Shown here: piece after piece, positions 7,884 to 18,800 of the stretch | How positions within the stretch are numbered: position 1 is the stretch's first letter | Layout of the letters: each line of letters starts with the position of its first letter | NCBI RefSeq assembly: GCF_029029525.1 | Contig: NZ_JAKJSC010000001.1 | Coordinates: forward strand, 930,001 to 994,000 | Source of the DNA: Labilibaculum sp. DW002 | GTDB taxonomy: Bacteria; Bacteroidota; Bacteroidia; Bacteroidales; Marinifilaceae | DNA length: 64,000 nt | Reading direction: 5' to 3' | Notes under the pieces: model-generated | Database searches by the model: none | The model's input: only the letters and a program-made list of their open reading frames with translations | What the model was told of the DNA's origin: nothing | Position numbers and translations under genes: made by a program

Positions 7884-10800
7884 ATGACTGTAAAAGCTAA
7901 GATCTTATTGGTTGGTTTGATTTTCTTTTTCTTTACTGCAAAAAGTCAGCAAATCTCCTTCGATTATTTGGATGTGAATGATGGTTTATCGCAAAACTCC
8001 GTTACTTGCCTAACGCAAGACAGCTTAGGAAGAATTTGGATTGGTACCAGAGATGGACTTAATGTTTATGATGGTACACAGATTAAAACATTTAGACCCA
8101 TAAGAGGTGATTCAACTTCTCTACTTGGACATTTTATTAATTCAATCATTTCCGATGGAAATGATTTATGGATTATTTCAAAAAGTGGTCTTTCTTATCT
8201 TAACACCATCAATTTGGAATTCGAGCAATATCAAAAAAAAGAACTAGTTTCCATCGCAAAATTCAACAATAAAATACTTATAGGAACTCATCATGGTCTT
8301 TTCTCATTGAACAAAGAGAAGCGTTCATTTGAAAAAATGAAAAACATTTTAAATGAAGATTTTACAATTCAAAATTTATATCCTGATCGTTCTGGTATAT
8401 TGTGGATAGGAACTGACCAAGGGTTATTTGCCTATAATCCAGATAAAAAGCTAAGCGAAAAAATACTCAATACCAATACAACAAGCATTTTCACCGATTC
8501 TAAAAAGCAAGTCTGGGTTGGCACTGCAGAAAATGGGGTTTTCCTATTAAATAATCAACGAAGACAAATCGCTCATTTCACTCACAATGAAAAAAAATCA
8601 TCTATTGTAAACAATACAATTCGTGATATTAGTGAAGATCCTAATGGTAACATTTGGATTGGAACTTTTCTTGGCTTAAGTATCGTAAACAATGATACGC
8701 ATTCCATTTCCAATTATGTGAATAATAAAAATGACAACAACTCTCTGTCTCACAATAGTATTTATTCAATATTACGAGACAAACAAGGAAGTATGTGGTT
8801 GGGAACTTACTTTGGAGGCATAAGCTACTTTAATCAAGATTGTCAGCTGTACCAAGAATATCCTGTAATTGAACATGATGGCTATGGAATTAGCTTTAAT
8901 GTTGTTGGTGAAATGATCGAAGACAGTAATAAAAATCTTTGGATTGCTACCGAAGGTGGAGGAATAGACTTTTACAACCGCAAGCACAATACATTCAAAC
9001 ACTATCGCCATGAAGAAGGACAATCTGGACTTTCTCATAACAATGTAAGAGCCCTTGCCTTTATAGATAAATACACCCTCCTAACAGGTACTCACATGGG
9101 AGGAATTAGCATTTTAGATATCCAATCAGGAAGATTTAAAAATCCAATAAACAGTGATAAAAATGGTACCTCTCCTCTATCTAACATTGTTAATGAGGTA
9201 GTTTCCTACAAGGATATTTTCCTTTTAGGCACTAAAGGAGGTATTATTAAATTTGATCCTATCACCTATCAATTTTCGCCTTTTTTTAAAATAGATGAAA
9301 AATTTCAACTACATAAAAAATCAATTAACTGTTTATTAGAAGATAGTTTTGGTGTTCTATGGATAGGAACAGAAGAGCAGGGTCTTTATTCTTACGATAG
9401 TAAATCTGGTGAGATTCGAGAATTTCAATCAACGCCAACTGACTTAACTTCAATTAGTGGAAGTAATATTTCCTGTATTTTTGAAGATCATCAGTTTCGT
9501 CTTTGGTTTGGCACACATGGCGGAGGTTTGGATCAATACAATAGAGAAAAAGACCAATTTATCAATTACAATATGGCAAAAAACAATTTGCCAAGTGATT
9601 TTATTCAAGGAATTAAAGAGTCTAGGTTTGGCAATTTATGGATTTCCAGTTCAAAAGGATTGTCTCGTTTTGACATCGAAAACAACAGATTTTATAACCA
9701 TTCACATCAAAATGGCTTTCCGCTTAACGAGATTAACAAAAACGCTCTGTACCTTACTAGTGATGGAGAAATTTTTGTAGGTGGAATTAATGGTTTAGTA
9801 TCTTTTAATGAAGAAGAAATGCTAAATCGTTCCAATAAATTCAAACTAATATTAACCTCTCTAAGTGTTAATAATACTGAAGTAAAACCTAGTGATCTTA
9901 CTCAAATTTTAAGCAATGACCTTCCCTACACCAAAAAATTGATCCTTAAGCCAGGACAAAATGTATTCACGATAAACTACTCTGCCTGCAACTACATCTC
10001 AACAAATCAGAACACCTACCAATATCAACTTGAGGGCTTTGATACAGATTGGATAAATTCTGGAGATAAAACTGCTATTACCTACACCAACCTAAATCCA
10101 GGAGAATACACACTTCGCGTTCGGGGCTTAAGTGGTGTTGAAGAAACAATTATTGATGAAAAGCAACTGGTGATTCAAATTAACCCTCCAATTTACAAAA
10201 CCTGGTATGCACTTCTCACCTATTTCTTATTGGTAGTTGGTGTTTCCTGGTGGTTAAATCACATTTACCGATCTCGATTAAAATTGGAACATACCATTAA
10301 ATTAGAGCAAAGAGAAAAGACTCAAATAAAGGAACTGAATCAATCCAAACTAAATTTTTTTACCAATATTTCTCACGAATTCAGAACTCCTTTAACCCTG
10401 ATTACAGGAACAATCGAATCCATTTTAGAAGATAGTAAAACAAGGCCTGCAACCTATAAAAAACTCATTACAACGCACAACAATGCAGTACGTTTAAACA
10501 ATTTAATTACTGAATTATTAGATTTCAGAAAGTTGGAACACGGTAAAATAAAACTTAAAGTGAGTGAAAATGATTTGACTGTTTTCTTGAACGAAATAAA
10601 CCAATCTTTTGTGCAATACGCACAATATCATGAAATCAAATTAGATTTTATATCTTCCTTAAGTTTATCCCTTTGGTTTGATAAGAAACAGTTGGAAAAG
10701 GTTTTTTACAATATCATTTCTAATGCTTTTAAATTTGTAAAAGATAAAACTGGTACCATCTCCATTTGTACACTTGAAAGTCAAAAACACATTGATGTTA

Positions 10801-11945
10801 TAGTAGAAGATAATGGTTTAGGCATGCCTGCTGATCAAGCTAAAAAAATATTCGACAAGTATTACCAGATTGATAATTTAGAAGGGAAAACCAACCGCCA
10901 TGGCAGTGGTATTGGACTTGCTTTATGCAAGAATATTTTAAAATTACATGACGGTCAAATTTTTATTGACAGCGAAGAAGGGAAAGGAACAAAATTTACT
11001 GTTCGCCTAAAAAAAGGAAATCGCCATTTTGAAGAGGACGAATTCATGTCTGAAAGCAATGTAATAGATGACGCTTCGGAAGTTTCGCAAACACTCTTAT
11101 TAGAGAAAAAAGAAGAGATCGACGAGGAAAATCAGATACAAGAACAAGCGCATAACTTATTAATTGTTGAAGACAACCCAGAGGTTCAAAAAATGTTGTC
11201 CGATTTATTGGATAAAATGTACAATATTATAATCGCCTCGGATGGAAATGAAGGCATCAAATTAGCCATTGAACATCAACCTGATTTAATCTTATCTGAC
11301 ATTATGATGCCAAATCTAACCGGTACTGAAATGTGCGCAAAACTTAAACGAAATGTACAAACCAGTCACATTCCAATAATACTTTTAACAGCAAAATCAG
11401 CAACCAAATACAAAATTGAAGGCTTGGAAACAGGTGCTGATGACTATTTAACGAAACCATTCAATACCAAAATATTAAAGGCTCGTATTAAAAATCTCTT
11501 ACAAAACCGAGTATTGCTTCAGCAAAAATTCAGACAAGATCCAAAAGCAGAAGTAAAAGAAATCACCTCAAATTCAATCGATCAAAAGGTACTTAAACTG
11601 GCAAAAGAAATCGTTGAACAAAACTTGGACAACACTGAATTTGATGTACAAGAATTTGCAAAAGAAATGGGCATTGGCAGAACCAGACTCTATTCAAAAA
11701 TTAAAGGTGTAACTGGTCAAACTCCTAATGAGTTTATTCTATCGACCAGACTAAAAAAGGCTGCTGACATGATACTTACCAATGATGAAGAAATGAATGT
11801 TTCTGAAATTGCCTACTCGGTTGGTTTTAGTACACCACGATACTTTAGTCGTTGCTTTAGAGAACACTTTGGCGTTTCCCCTTCCAAATATGGTAAAGTT
11901 GAGGTAGAAGCAAAGAAAGTCAATGGGGAAAATCAAGAAGCTTAA
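7884..11945 (+). CDS. Hybrid two-component system regulator (HTCS) of the utilization locus
   Basis: One polypeptide combines sensor kinase and response regulator. From the chosen start (7884, which opens directly into a signal-anchor sequence) there is a long periplasmic part of Reg_prop beta-propeller repeats with many WIGT and LWIGT motifs, then a Y_Y_Y domain, and a transmembrane helix near residue 775. A HisKA domain with ISHEFRTPLTL (His near residue 830), a HATPase domain (NAFKFV, DNGLGMP, GSGIGLAL), a receiver (SDIMMPNLTG, Asp near 1138) and an AraC-type HTH near the end follow. All catalytic residues look intact. Known HTCS proteins sense oligosaccharides directly and activate their locus. 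Divergent placement from GH88 and susCD supports that. An alternative start is 7827. Confidence 0.95.
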   Translation: MTVKAKILLVGLIFFFFTAKSQQISFDYLDVNDGLSQNSVTCLTQDSLGRIWIGTRDGLNVYDGTQIKTFRPIRGDSTSLLGHFINSIISDGNDLWIISKSGLSYLNTINLEFEQYQKKELVSIAKFNNKILIGTHHGLFSLNKEKRSFEKMKNILNEDFTIQNLYPDRSGILWIGTDQGLFAYNPDKKLSEKILNTNTTSIFTDSKKQVWVGTAENGVFLLNNQRRQIAHFTHNEKKSSIVNNTIRDISEDPNGNIWIGTFLGLSIVNNDTHSISNYVNNKNDNNSLSHNSIYSILRDKQGSMWLGTYFGGISYFNQDCQLYQEYPVIEHDGYGISFNVVGEMIEDSNKNLWIATEGGGIDFYNRKHNTFKHYRHEEGQSGLSHNNVRALAFIDKYTLLTGTHMGGISILDIQSGRFKNPINSDKNGTSPLSNIVNEVVSYKDIFLLGTKGGIIKFDPITYQFSPFFKIDEKFQLHKKSINCLLEDSFGVLWIGTEEQGLYSYDSKSGEIREFQSTPTDLTSISGSNISCIFEDHQFRLWFGTHGGGLDQYNREKDQFINYNMAKNNLPSDFIQGIKESRFGNLWISSSKGLSRFDIENNRFYNHSHQNGFPLNEINKNALYLTSDGEIFVGGINGLVSFNEEEMLNRSNKFKLILTSLSVNNTEVKPSDLTQILSNDLPYTKKLILKPGQNVFTINYSACNYISTNQNTYQYQLEGFDTDWINSGDKTAITYTNLNPGEYTLRVRGLSGVEETIIDEKQLVIQINPPIYKTWYALLTYFLLVVGVSWWLNHIYRSRLKLEHTIKLEQREKTQIKELNQSKLNFFTNISHEFRTPLTLITGTIESILEDSKTRPATYKKLITTHNNAVRLNNLITELLDFRKLEHGKIKLKVSENDLTVFLNEINQSFVQYAQYHEIKLDFISSLSLSLWFDKKQLEKVFYNIISNAFKFVKDKTGTISICTLESQKHIDVIVEDNGLGMPADQAKKIFDKYYQIDNLEGKTNRHGSGIGLALCKNILKLHDGQIFIDSEEGKGTKFTVRLKKGNRHFEEDEFMSESNVIDDASEVSQTLLLEKKEEIDEENQIQEQAHNLLIVEDNPEVQKMLSDLLDKMYNIIIASDGNEGIKLAIEHQPDLILSDIMMPNLTGTEMCAKLKRNVQTSHIPIILLTAKSATKYKIEGLETGADDYLTKPFNTKILKARIKNLLQNRVLLQQKFRQDPKAEVKEITSNSIDQKVLKLAKEIVEQNLDNTEFDVQEFAKEMGIGRTRLYSKIKGVTGQTPNEFILSTRLKKAADMILTNDEEMNVSEIAYSVGFSTPRYFSRCFREHFGVSPSKYGKVEVEAKKVNGENQEA

Positions 11946-12068
11946 TAAGTTGAATAAATCTTTACTTACGTGTATAATAAGTGCTCATGTTTGAATTTTA
12001 TTGTCAATGGTATTCTTAAGCAATGGGTAAATTTAACTTCAAAATTTATCAACCAAATCATTATTCAA

Positions 12069-13286
12069 ATGTCATTAAAAAATAAAATCAGCATCAGCTC
12101 AATCATTCTACTTTTGAGCCTCTATTTACCAGTTACAGCACAGTTGCAAGTTGGTGATCCCGGCGTTAAATTCGATGAAAATAAATTCGATTCGAACTAC
12201 CCACAAATGAAAATTTGGGCTACAGCAGGTGTAGAAGGAGGAATACCTTTCATTGAAAATCTAAAAATTAAGAAAAGACTGAAATCTGGATCAAATAGTG
12301 CTGACATTAACAAGGCAATTCAAAAGGTAGCGAAGTCTGGTGGCGGTGCAATCTTTTTAAAGAATGGAACTTATAACATCGATGTACAGGTTAATATGGC
12401 AAGCAATGTTTCCCTTATTGGAGAAAGCCAGGAAGGTGTAATTTGCCAGCTGCACAAAGACATTAACGAAAACAATGCCGACAAAAACCCGATGTGTAAC
12501 GATCCTAAAGCATGGGATGATGGAAACGGTGGGTTTAAATTTGGCAAAGTAGAAAATTGTGGAATCTACAGATTAACGATTAATGGTGCTTGGGGAACGC
12601 CAAAGTATGCATGGAACATTGGCAATCAAAAGCTCAACAATGAACTTCCTGGCAATGAAAATATTTCGGTATGGTTTCTAGGTTCTAGCAATTGTTGGAT
12701 TGATGAATTGACCATTTTAAACAGTGCCGATTTCCCAGTAAGATGTAGCGGTACTCATATTACGATGCGTAATTTAAATGTAGATGGCGTATTTAATAAA
12801 TCTGGCGGTTGCCACGGCTATTTTTTCCTTCTAAATGGATCGAAATACAATTTGGTTACGGGCTGTAAAATAACACACCTTCGTCACATCTCCTTGCAAG
12901 GTGCCGGCGTAGAATACAATGTAGTTTACGACAATGATTTAGCACAGGAAATAAGCTTTCACACAGCCGATGATGGGAACAACCTGATTGAAAACAACAG
13001 AATTACATTACCTGAAGATATCAGCAAAAGTTATTTTGCGATCATGGGTCCATGGGCTTCTTTTCACCACATCTCAACAAGTCCAAATTTCTTGTTTAAA
13101 AACAAATGTTTGGAAATGAATCACAACAACAAAACACCATGGTCCGATCCATCAGTAGTGTATTCTGGTCCAATTGCGGTAAGACCAGCGGATCATTGGA
13201 CAAACTTTCCAGAGTTACCAAAAGAAATGACTCCAAAAGGCGGAACACTTTATCCGATCCTGCTAAACGGAGCAACAAGCAAGTAA
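12069..13286 (+). CDS. Secreted right-handed beta-helix protein (candidate lyase or hydrolase)
   Basis: The start at 12069 opens directly into a signal peptide ending PVTAQ; the longer frame from 11970 adds an unlikely leader. The mature protein has the layout of a Pec_lyase/beta-helix enzyme: an early ADINKAIQKVAKSGGGAIFLKNGTY segment (a Gly-rich run giving way to FLKNGTY, typical of PL/GH28-like helices) followed by turns of N- and V-rich coils (NVSLIGE, CGIYRLTINGA, NLIENNRITLP). I do not recognise the enzyme family. It follows the hybrid regulator on the same strand by 123 bp and is opposite to the GH43 group. A role in depolymerising the substrate of this locus is inference. Confidence 0.7.
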   Translation: MSLKNKISISSIILLLSLYLPVTAQLQVGDPGVKFDENKFDSNYPQMKIWATAGVEGGIPFIENLKIKKRLKSGSNSADINKAIQKVAKSGGGAIFLKNGTYNIDVQVNMASNVSLIGESQEGVICQLHKDINENNADKNPMCNDPKAWDDGNGGFKFGKVENCGIYRLTINGAWGTPKYAWNIGNQKLNNELPGNENISVWFLGSSNCWIDELTILNSADFPVRCSGTHITMRNLNVDGVFNKSGGCHGYFFLLNGSKYNLVTGCKITHLRHISLQGAGVEYNVVYDNDLAQEISFHTADDGNNLIENNRITLPEDISKSYFAIMGPWASFHHISTSPNFLFKNKCLEMNHNNKTPWSDPSVVYSGPIAVRPADHWTNFPELPKEMTPKGGTLYPILLNGATSK

Positions 13287-13870
13287 AAAGGAAGTATTTT
13301 ACAATCATCCCTTTGTTATCTCTTTTTTCTCAGTCCCGATCCTTATCGGGAGCTCAAATAGAATAGCCCAGGGTAAATGAGCACAGCGAATGCCACCCAG
13401 GGATAATAATGTAGCAGTAAATACCGGCGCAAGTAGAAAAAACATTTGGAAAGCAATTCCCGTTTGCGTCGGAATAGCGAAAGGTAGATTGTTGAAAGAT
13501 TGCATTCTTGCATATTCAAAGCTTGCTTTTTAGGATACTTTCTGTTGTTAAGGATTTTCAATAAAAGGAGCGAATCTCCTTATTTTTTGCTTGTCCTTTA
13601 GCCGGACGGGCTTCTACTTTTTCCTTGGATGAAAAAGTAAACAAAAAATCATTGACAACGTCCTCAATCACCCGTTACTAGTTCGATTGCTAAACAAAAA
13701 GAACTCGCTACGCTCAAACAGCTTTTTGTTCTTAACGCTCTCTTCACTAAACGGGTCCCGATCTCCGGACTCAATGTCAAATCCAAATCCTCGAAAGGTT
13801 TCGTGAATTGAGATAAGGTCTTAGCTCCTAAAACTTGTCCTATTTTGATGATTACTGATCCATAAAAAAA

Positions 13871-13898
13871 ACCTCAAGCCTGATCACAGACTTGAGGT
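13871..13898. terminator. Bidirectional terminator hairpin
   Basis: ACCTCAAG / CTTGAGGT arms are extended by flanking A-run and T-run pairs. They lie between the convergent beta-helix and GH43 genes, so the hairpin could serve either strand. Confidence 0.65.
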
Positions 13899-13949
13899 TT
13901 TTCATTTAATTCAAGAAACTGTCCAAAATAGCAAGTTCAATCTATAATT

Positions 13950-14016
13950 GTCATGTTGAGCGTAGTCGAAACATCTGTAAATTACGAGATAGATTCTTCG
14001 ACAAGCTCAGAATGAC
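13950..14016. repeat. 67-bp REP/MITE-like imperfect palindrome
   Basis: The left arm starts GTCATGTTGAGCGTAGTCGA and the right arm ends TCGACAAGCTCAGAATGAC. Reverse-complementing the right arm reproduces the left with a few clustered mismatches. It resembles the GTCAT-TGAGC-GTCGAA class of dispersed elements that I recall from Bacteroidota genomes. No copy was noticed elsewhere in this window. Confidence 0.65.
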
Positions 14017-14089
14017 GACAGAAGATAGCTATTTGGACGCCTTATTCTTATGGAAGATGAAATGAGCCCTGCAAGGGCAACTGAAACCT

Positions 14090-15811
14090 TTATTCAGCTC
14101 TTGAAATCAAAGCTTCACTTTTCACAATCCCATTTTCATTGAAGGCTTCAATGGTGAAAAAGTATTCCTGATTGCTATTCAAACTTCGAATCGTTACTGC
14201 TGTATCGCCATAAACAAGGTAATTGTGATACAATTTGTCCTTCGCATTTCCATAGCTGATGTTGTATCCTGTGGCATGTTCCGATTTATTCCAACTTAAA
14301 TCAACTGCTCTTCTGTCCTTTTTTCGTAAGACTGTCAAAGACTTAACTGCCGATGGCTTAGCACCCGAACCTTTTCCAAACACTCTAAATCCAGAAATGG
14401 CGAAACTACCATCGGGAACCTGAATGTTTATAACGCGCAAATAACGATAGCTTACCTTCTCACTCAACTGAATGTAATCATGCGAATTGTCATTGTCGTT
14501 CTTCGATTTATCAACAAGCACGGCCCAATCTTTATTGTTGTTGGAAGCCTCAATTACATACTGATGACGCAAACCAGCAAGTCTACCAAACAAATTGGTA
14601 TTTTGCTCTGCAAAGTTCATCTGAATAGCGTAAACATCGTATTGCTCGCCCAAATCGATACTAGCCCATTCGCTACCATCTCCCGTAGCCGCAGCCCAAT
14701 AAGTACGAATATTCTCATCGTTGATATTACTCGCTTGGTAAGCGTCTAAAGTAGACGAAACGCTCACTTTTTTGTTGTAAGACAAAAGCATCCATCCTGG
14801 AAAGATATCCTCAAAGCTTTTAATCTTTTTATTTGGAATTGCAATTGGGTAATCGCCATATTTTGTAGTGGAATACATTATGCCATCCTCATCCCAAAAA
14901 GCTGGGTAAAATCCCACTCTACGTTCAAATTTATGCTTTACCGATATGGAAATGGTTCCCAAATGCCAGAAATTACCATAGGCATCTTCAATTGTACTTC
15001 CATGACCTGCACCACAAGCAAAACCTTCTGGTTTGTATGCAAACGGATTGTGCTCCGCCAAAGCAAATGGCCCCATCGGATGATCAGCAACATAAACCCC
15101 ATCAGCATAAGACTTCTCTCTTGTACCTGGCGCTGAATACTGCAAATAGTATTTGCCATTGTGCTTGTTCATCCAACAACCTTCAAGCCATGGTGCATTT
15201 TCATATTCTGTATTGTAATCACCTCTTACTTCCCAACCATACTCAGCTGGGTTCTGATTCAACACCTCCTTGGTTTCACCAATTACATTAAAGGTGTTCA
15301 CATCTATTTCACTAACATACAAAGGCTTCACATTCGAACACCCCCAATACAAATACAATTTCTCATCTGTATCCTGATAAAAGCAAGGATCTTCAACCGG
15401 AAAATCCAAATCATCAACTGCCAACCATTTTCCACTCTTTGGATCGGCCGATTTGTATACCTTATTGTTGCCCTTGGAGGAGATCGCCATAAAAATCGTA
15501 TCTCTCAAAACAATTGCTGTTGGCGCATAATCCTCGACTGGAATTTCGTTGGAAAGCACGAAAGTCCATTGCGCTAGATCTTTCGAATGCCAATAGCCAC
15601 CCGATTTCGAAGCAAACAAATAGTATTCTCCTTTAAATTCAATAACGGTAGGATCGGCCGCTTCCCTTCTCGATTCCCCATCGGGTCTGAATCGGTAAGA
15701 CAAATTCATTGGATTGCACACCGTCGCTAATTCTGTTTTTGCTATAGATGGCTTTTCGGCACAACTGGCAAACAAAATTGCTACGAGTAAACTCAGTACT
15801 AACTTTCTCAT
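14090..15811 (-). CDS. GH43 glycoside hydrolase with F5/8-type and fibronectin-III domains
   Basis: It is a predicted inverting exo-acting enzyme (xylosidase or arabinofuranosidase-like) of the five-bladed GH43 fold. The three family acidic residues are visible: Asp53 (AADPTV, base), Asp141 (VEDPCF, pKa modulator) and Glu210 (WLEGCW, acid). After the catalytic domain (about 30-345) comes a discoidin/F5-8C (CBM32-like) domain (about 355-480) and a fibronectin type III domain (about 485-573). A lipobox (FASC, Cys17) predicts lipid anchoring. It sits 28 bp after the PL8-like gene, so the two form an operon. In ulvan loci GH43 enzymes remove xylose, which would suit this gene set, but the substrate is inference. 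Confidence 0.88.
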   Translation of the reverse strand: MRKLVLSLLVAILFASCAEKPSIAKTELATVCNPMNLSYRFRPDGESRREAADPTVIEFKGEYYLFASKSGGYWHSKDLAQWTFVLSNEIPVEDYAPTAIVLRDTIFMAISSKGNNKVYKSADPKSGKWLAVDDLDFPVEDPCFYQDTDEKLYLYWGCSNVKPLYVSEIDVNTFNVIGETKEVLNQNPAEYGWEVRGDYNTEYENAPWLEGCWMNKHNGKYYLQYSAPGTREKSYADGVYVADHPMGPFALAEHNPFAYKPEGFACGAGHGSTIEDAYGNFWHLGTISISVKHKFERRVGFYPAFWDEDGIMYSTTKYGDYPIAIPNKKIKSFEDIFPGWMLLSYNKKVSVSSTLDAYQASNINDENIRTYWAAATGDGSEWASIDLGEQYDVYAIQMNFAEQNTNLFGRLAGLRHQYVIEASNNNKDWAVLVDKSKNDNDNSHDYIQLSEKVSYRYLRVINIQVPDGSFAISGFRVFGKGSGAKPSAVKSLTVLRKKDRRAVDLSWNKSEHATGYNISYGNAKDKLYHNYLVYGDTAVTIRSLNSNQEYFFTIEAFNENGIVKSEALISRAE

Positions 15812-15839
15812 TTTTTATCTCTTTTATCTTTTCAAATAA

Positions 15840-18800
15840 TTACTGAACCAATAATACCTCAGCACTTAATCCATCTCTGCACTCGAACTCGATTACGGTT
15901 TTGTTCTTGTCTACCGATACAATCTTAGCCTTCTTTTCTTGGGCAGTTTCCATTTCTTTCAACTGCTTTTCGATCTTCCAATTTCCCTTTAAAGTCAACT
16001 GTACTTTCGTAGATTTACTTTTCCAGAAAAACCATTCTCGTTCGTATATCGACAATTCGCAACGGGAACCATCGGGCAATAAATCATCTTGACCGTCGTA
16101 GATATTCAAATCAGGATCGGCAACAGATACGACAAGATTCTGCCCATCTTTTTTCACCAAGAAGGTGGCTTGTTTGTTGACAGCAGCAATCACTCCTTTT
16201 CGAAAAGCAGCTCCTTGCTTTGCATAAACCGCATAAGCAATGGCATTTTCATCATTCAATTTCACAACATGCGCCTCTTCATTTTGCTGAAGCACTACAA
16301 TTGGCTGCTTCTTGCTTTCCATACGCTCGGCAAATGCTTTCATTTTTGCAGCATCTGCATTAGCTAGTAAAACATATTGGTAAGAAGCATTTTTAGGCGC
16401 ACTTCCGTGATTTATGTAGGCAGTAGCAAAATTTCCTTTTACTTCGGCCTTGTTCTTGTGATCTGGATTCTGCTGTTCCGAACGTTTGAAAATCAATTCG
16501 GCATCTTCACCAATATCTGAAATATAAAAACCAGTATTTCTACTGTCAATCATCCACAAAGCATTCTTAACACCCATACTTTTGGCATATGGAAATGTAG
16601 TGATTTCGCCAGCAAAACTAGTATTGGTTTGTACATTACTTTCCTCTAAATGCGTTTGAAAAAGACTTGTTTCTACATCGTAAGTCAAATCAGATTGAAT
16701 ATCTGTTCCCAAACAAAGTACTTTATCCTTGACAAAGAAATAGGTTTTTTTACCCGTAAAACCTTGTAAGTTAAACTTGTCGTGACCTTTAAATTGAAAG
16801 GCGTAAATTCCACAGCCATAAGAAGTAGAAACGCCACCCGAAAAGGCCTGATCACTCAACAAATACTCTCCCGCCTCATCGCGGACTTGTCCCGGATCGG
16901 TCAACATTTCGCTGTATGGCAAATGTACAGCTGTCACACCCGGCCACAAATGCCAGTCGTATCCTTTAAACCATTTATCATTTTTAGGTGTTGGACTGTC
17001 GACACTTTCCGGATAAGCAACATCCAAATAACCATTGGCGATAAACAAAGGAAAGGCTTGAAATGATTTCCCCCAACTTTCGAAGGGGTATACATATTTG
17101 CTGTGTGCTCGAACCGAAATCATGTAATCATCCTGCTGACGATTCATGCCTACACAAGTGTATGGAAACACCTTGCAGCCGGTGTAATTGTAGTCCTCTT
17201 TTGTCAATCGCAAAGCAGCCAACTTCTTTGTCCAGAACTTATGGTCATCCTGTTCTTTTCCATATTTCGCTAACAAATCATCATACAAAGCGGCCATTTC
17301 CTCATCAAACTCTTTCCCCGAAAGAGCCAACATTGCAGGGATTGGAAAGAATAAATCTGGCAGAGTATAATTGCTAAAACGAATGCTGGCAAAAGCCTTG
17401 GGTGCCATAATCTCATCGGTAAACATTTGAAATAAGTAGGTCTCGGTAACTTTTTTCATTCGAGAATAAGAAGTTTCGCTAGCCGCAAAAGAAGTTCCCG
17501 ATAGTATGTACATGGTAGAAACCGCACCATTAATCGCACGACCACCATAACCAAAAGCATGACCGGCATGATGAAAAACCGTACCATCTGGCTTAAAAGT
17601 TTCGTCTAATGCCTGAGCATAGCCCGTTGTGATGTTCGAAAAATAAGACGAAAAATGACGCAAATCTCTTAACTTTTCAGCAGAATCTTCCTGCATTAGA
17701 GCAGTTAGTAAACGGGGCATCAACAGACCTTGAATTTCATCGGCGTTACCAGCAACACGCCCTGCACACCCATAAACTTCTTGCTCATTATATACCTGAT
17801 TAAAAGAATAAAACCATCGACAAATATCAATTGCCTTGTTCAATCGCTTGTGTTTTTTCAGTACATCGCGCATGATAAACATGGCTGGGCCATATTCGCG
17901 AATGTTGTAAGAATAATGATGCAACCACCCCAAACCAGCTCCAAAATCAAAACCCTGATCAACGCCATAATCAAAAAGGTTGATGAACATTTCTTCCAAT
18001 TCATCCTTTATTTCCTTGTTATGGCTATAGTAATGCAGGTTCGAAATATCGCGCAAAACGTAATTAAAATCCTGTCGCCAGCGCATTAAACCATCAAATT
18101 TCTCCGCTTTGGGTAATTTTAGCTCTTTAAAATGATCATTCATGATGTGCTGATAGATTAAGGGACGCCCGTAAATCTTATCTCCCTCACGCCTAATCTG
18201 AAAGCTCTCGTATTTCGCCTTCACCTTAGCAAACTTATCATCGCTGTTTTTTTCACGATTGTAGTCTGGCCAATACAGATCCATCACCTGATGTTCTATT
18301 TTTCTAAAATCTGCAATGTCATTTTTGTCTAACTTTTCCAATTCATAAGTTGGCCTGTATTTACTGTACTCCATTAACAAATGCGGATATTGAGAAACCA
18401 AGCGTGGGTGCTGATCGATGTTTGGCAATTGCAGATTTGGCCCTACCGTTCGCGGATTCATCGTAACCGAAGTGCCCAACATATCGAAAAAGAAAGTTCC
18501 CGAACCTGTAGCCGGCGCATTAATGGTCATTCTTGTCATGTCTTCGCGAGGAACACCACGCATATCGCCACGATCGTAAGCAATTGCAATGCTTCTCCAG
18601 CCTTTAAAATTCAGGTTGAAATCGAATTCGCAATCAACAACATTCTCACGTCCGAACTGAATGCGCAAACGCTGATTTCTTGCCTCATCGTTATACACCC
18701 ACATAAAAAATCCCCTCGGATCTTCCAAAATTGGATTGCTAAGCGAACCGCCATGTCCATCTCCTTTTTCCAAAGCATCTGCTCCCAACATTCTTTGTTT

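Larger units (their letters stand above)
13287..14089. repeat. Gene-free mosaic of dispersed-repeat-like palindromes
   Basis: About 800 bp carry no credible gene. Visible elements are CCCGAT-CCTT-ATCGGG (13335-13350), AAGGAG/CTCCTT (13565-13581), TACTTTTTC/GAAAAAGTA (13615-13639), a terminator hairpin near 13871 and a 67-bp imperfect palindrome (13950-14016). The wording of several parts (GGGCTTCTACTTTTTCC, GTAGTCGAAACATCT) resembles interspersed repeats that I recall from many Bacteroidota genomes. Short open frames here look like chance frames in repeat DNA. Confidence 0.6.

Noticed and set aside
13096-13561. Several short open frames around the end of the beta-helix gene and in the repeat mosaic
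   Set aside because: They overlap a real gene in other frames or lie inside palindromic repeat DNA; no protein signature.
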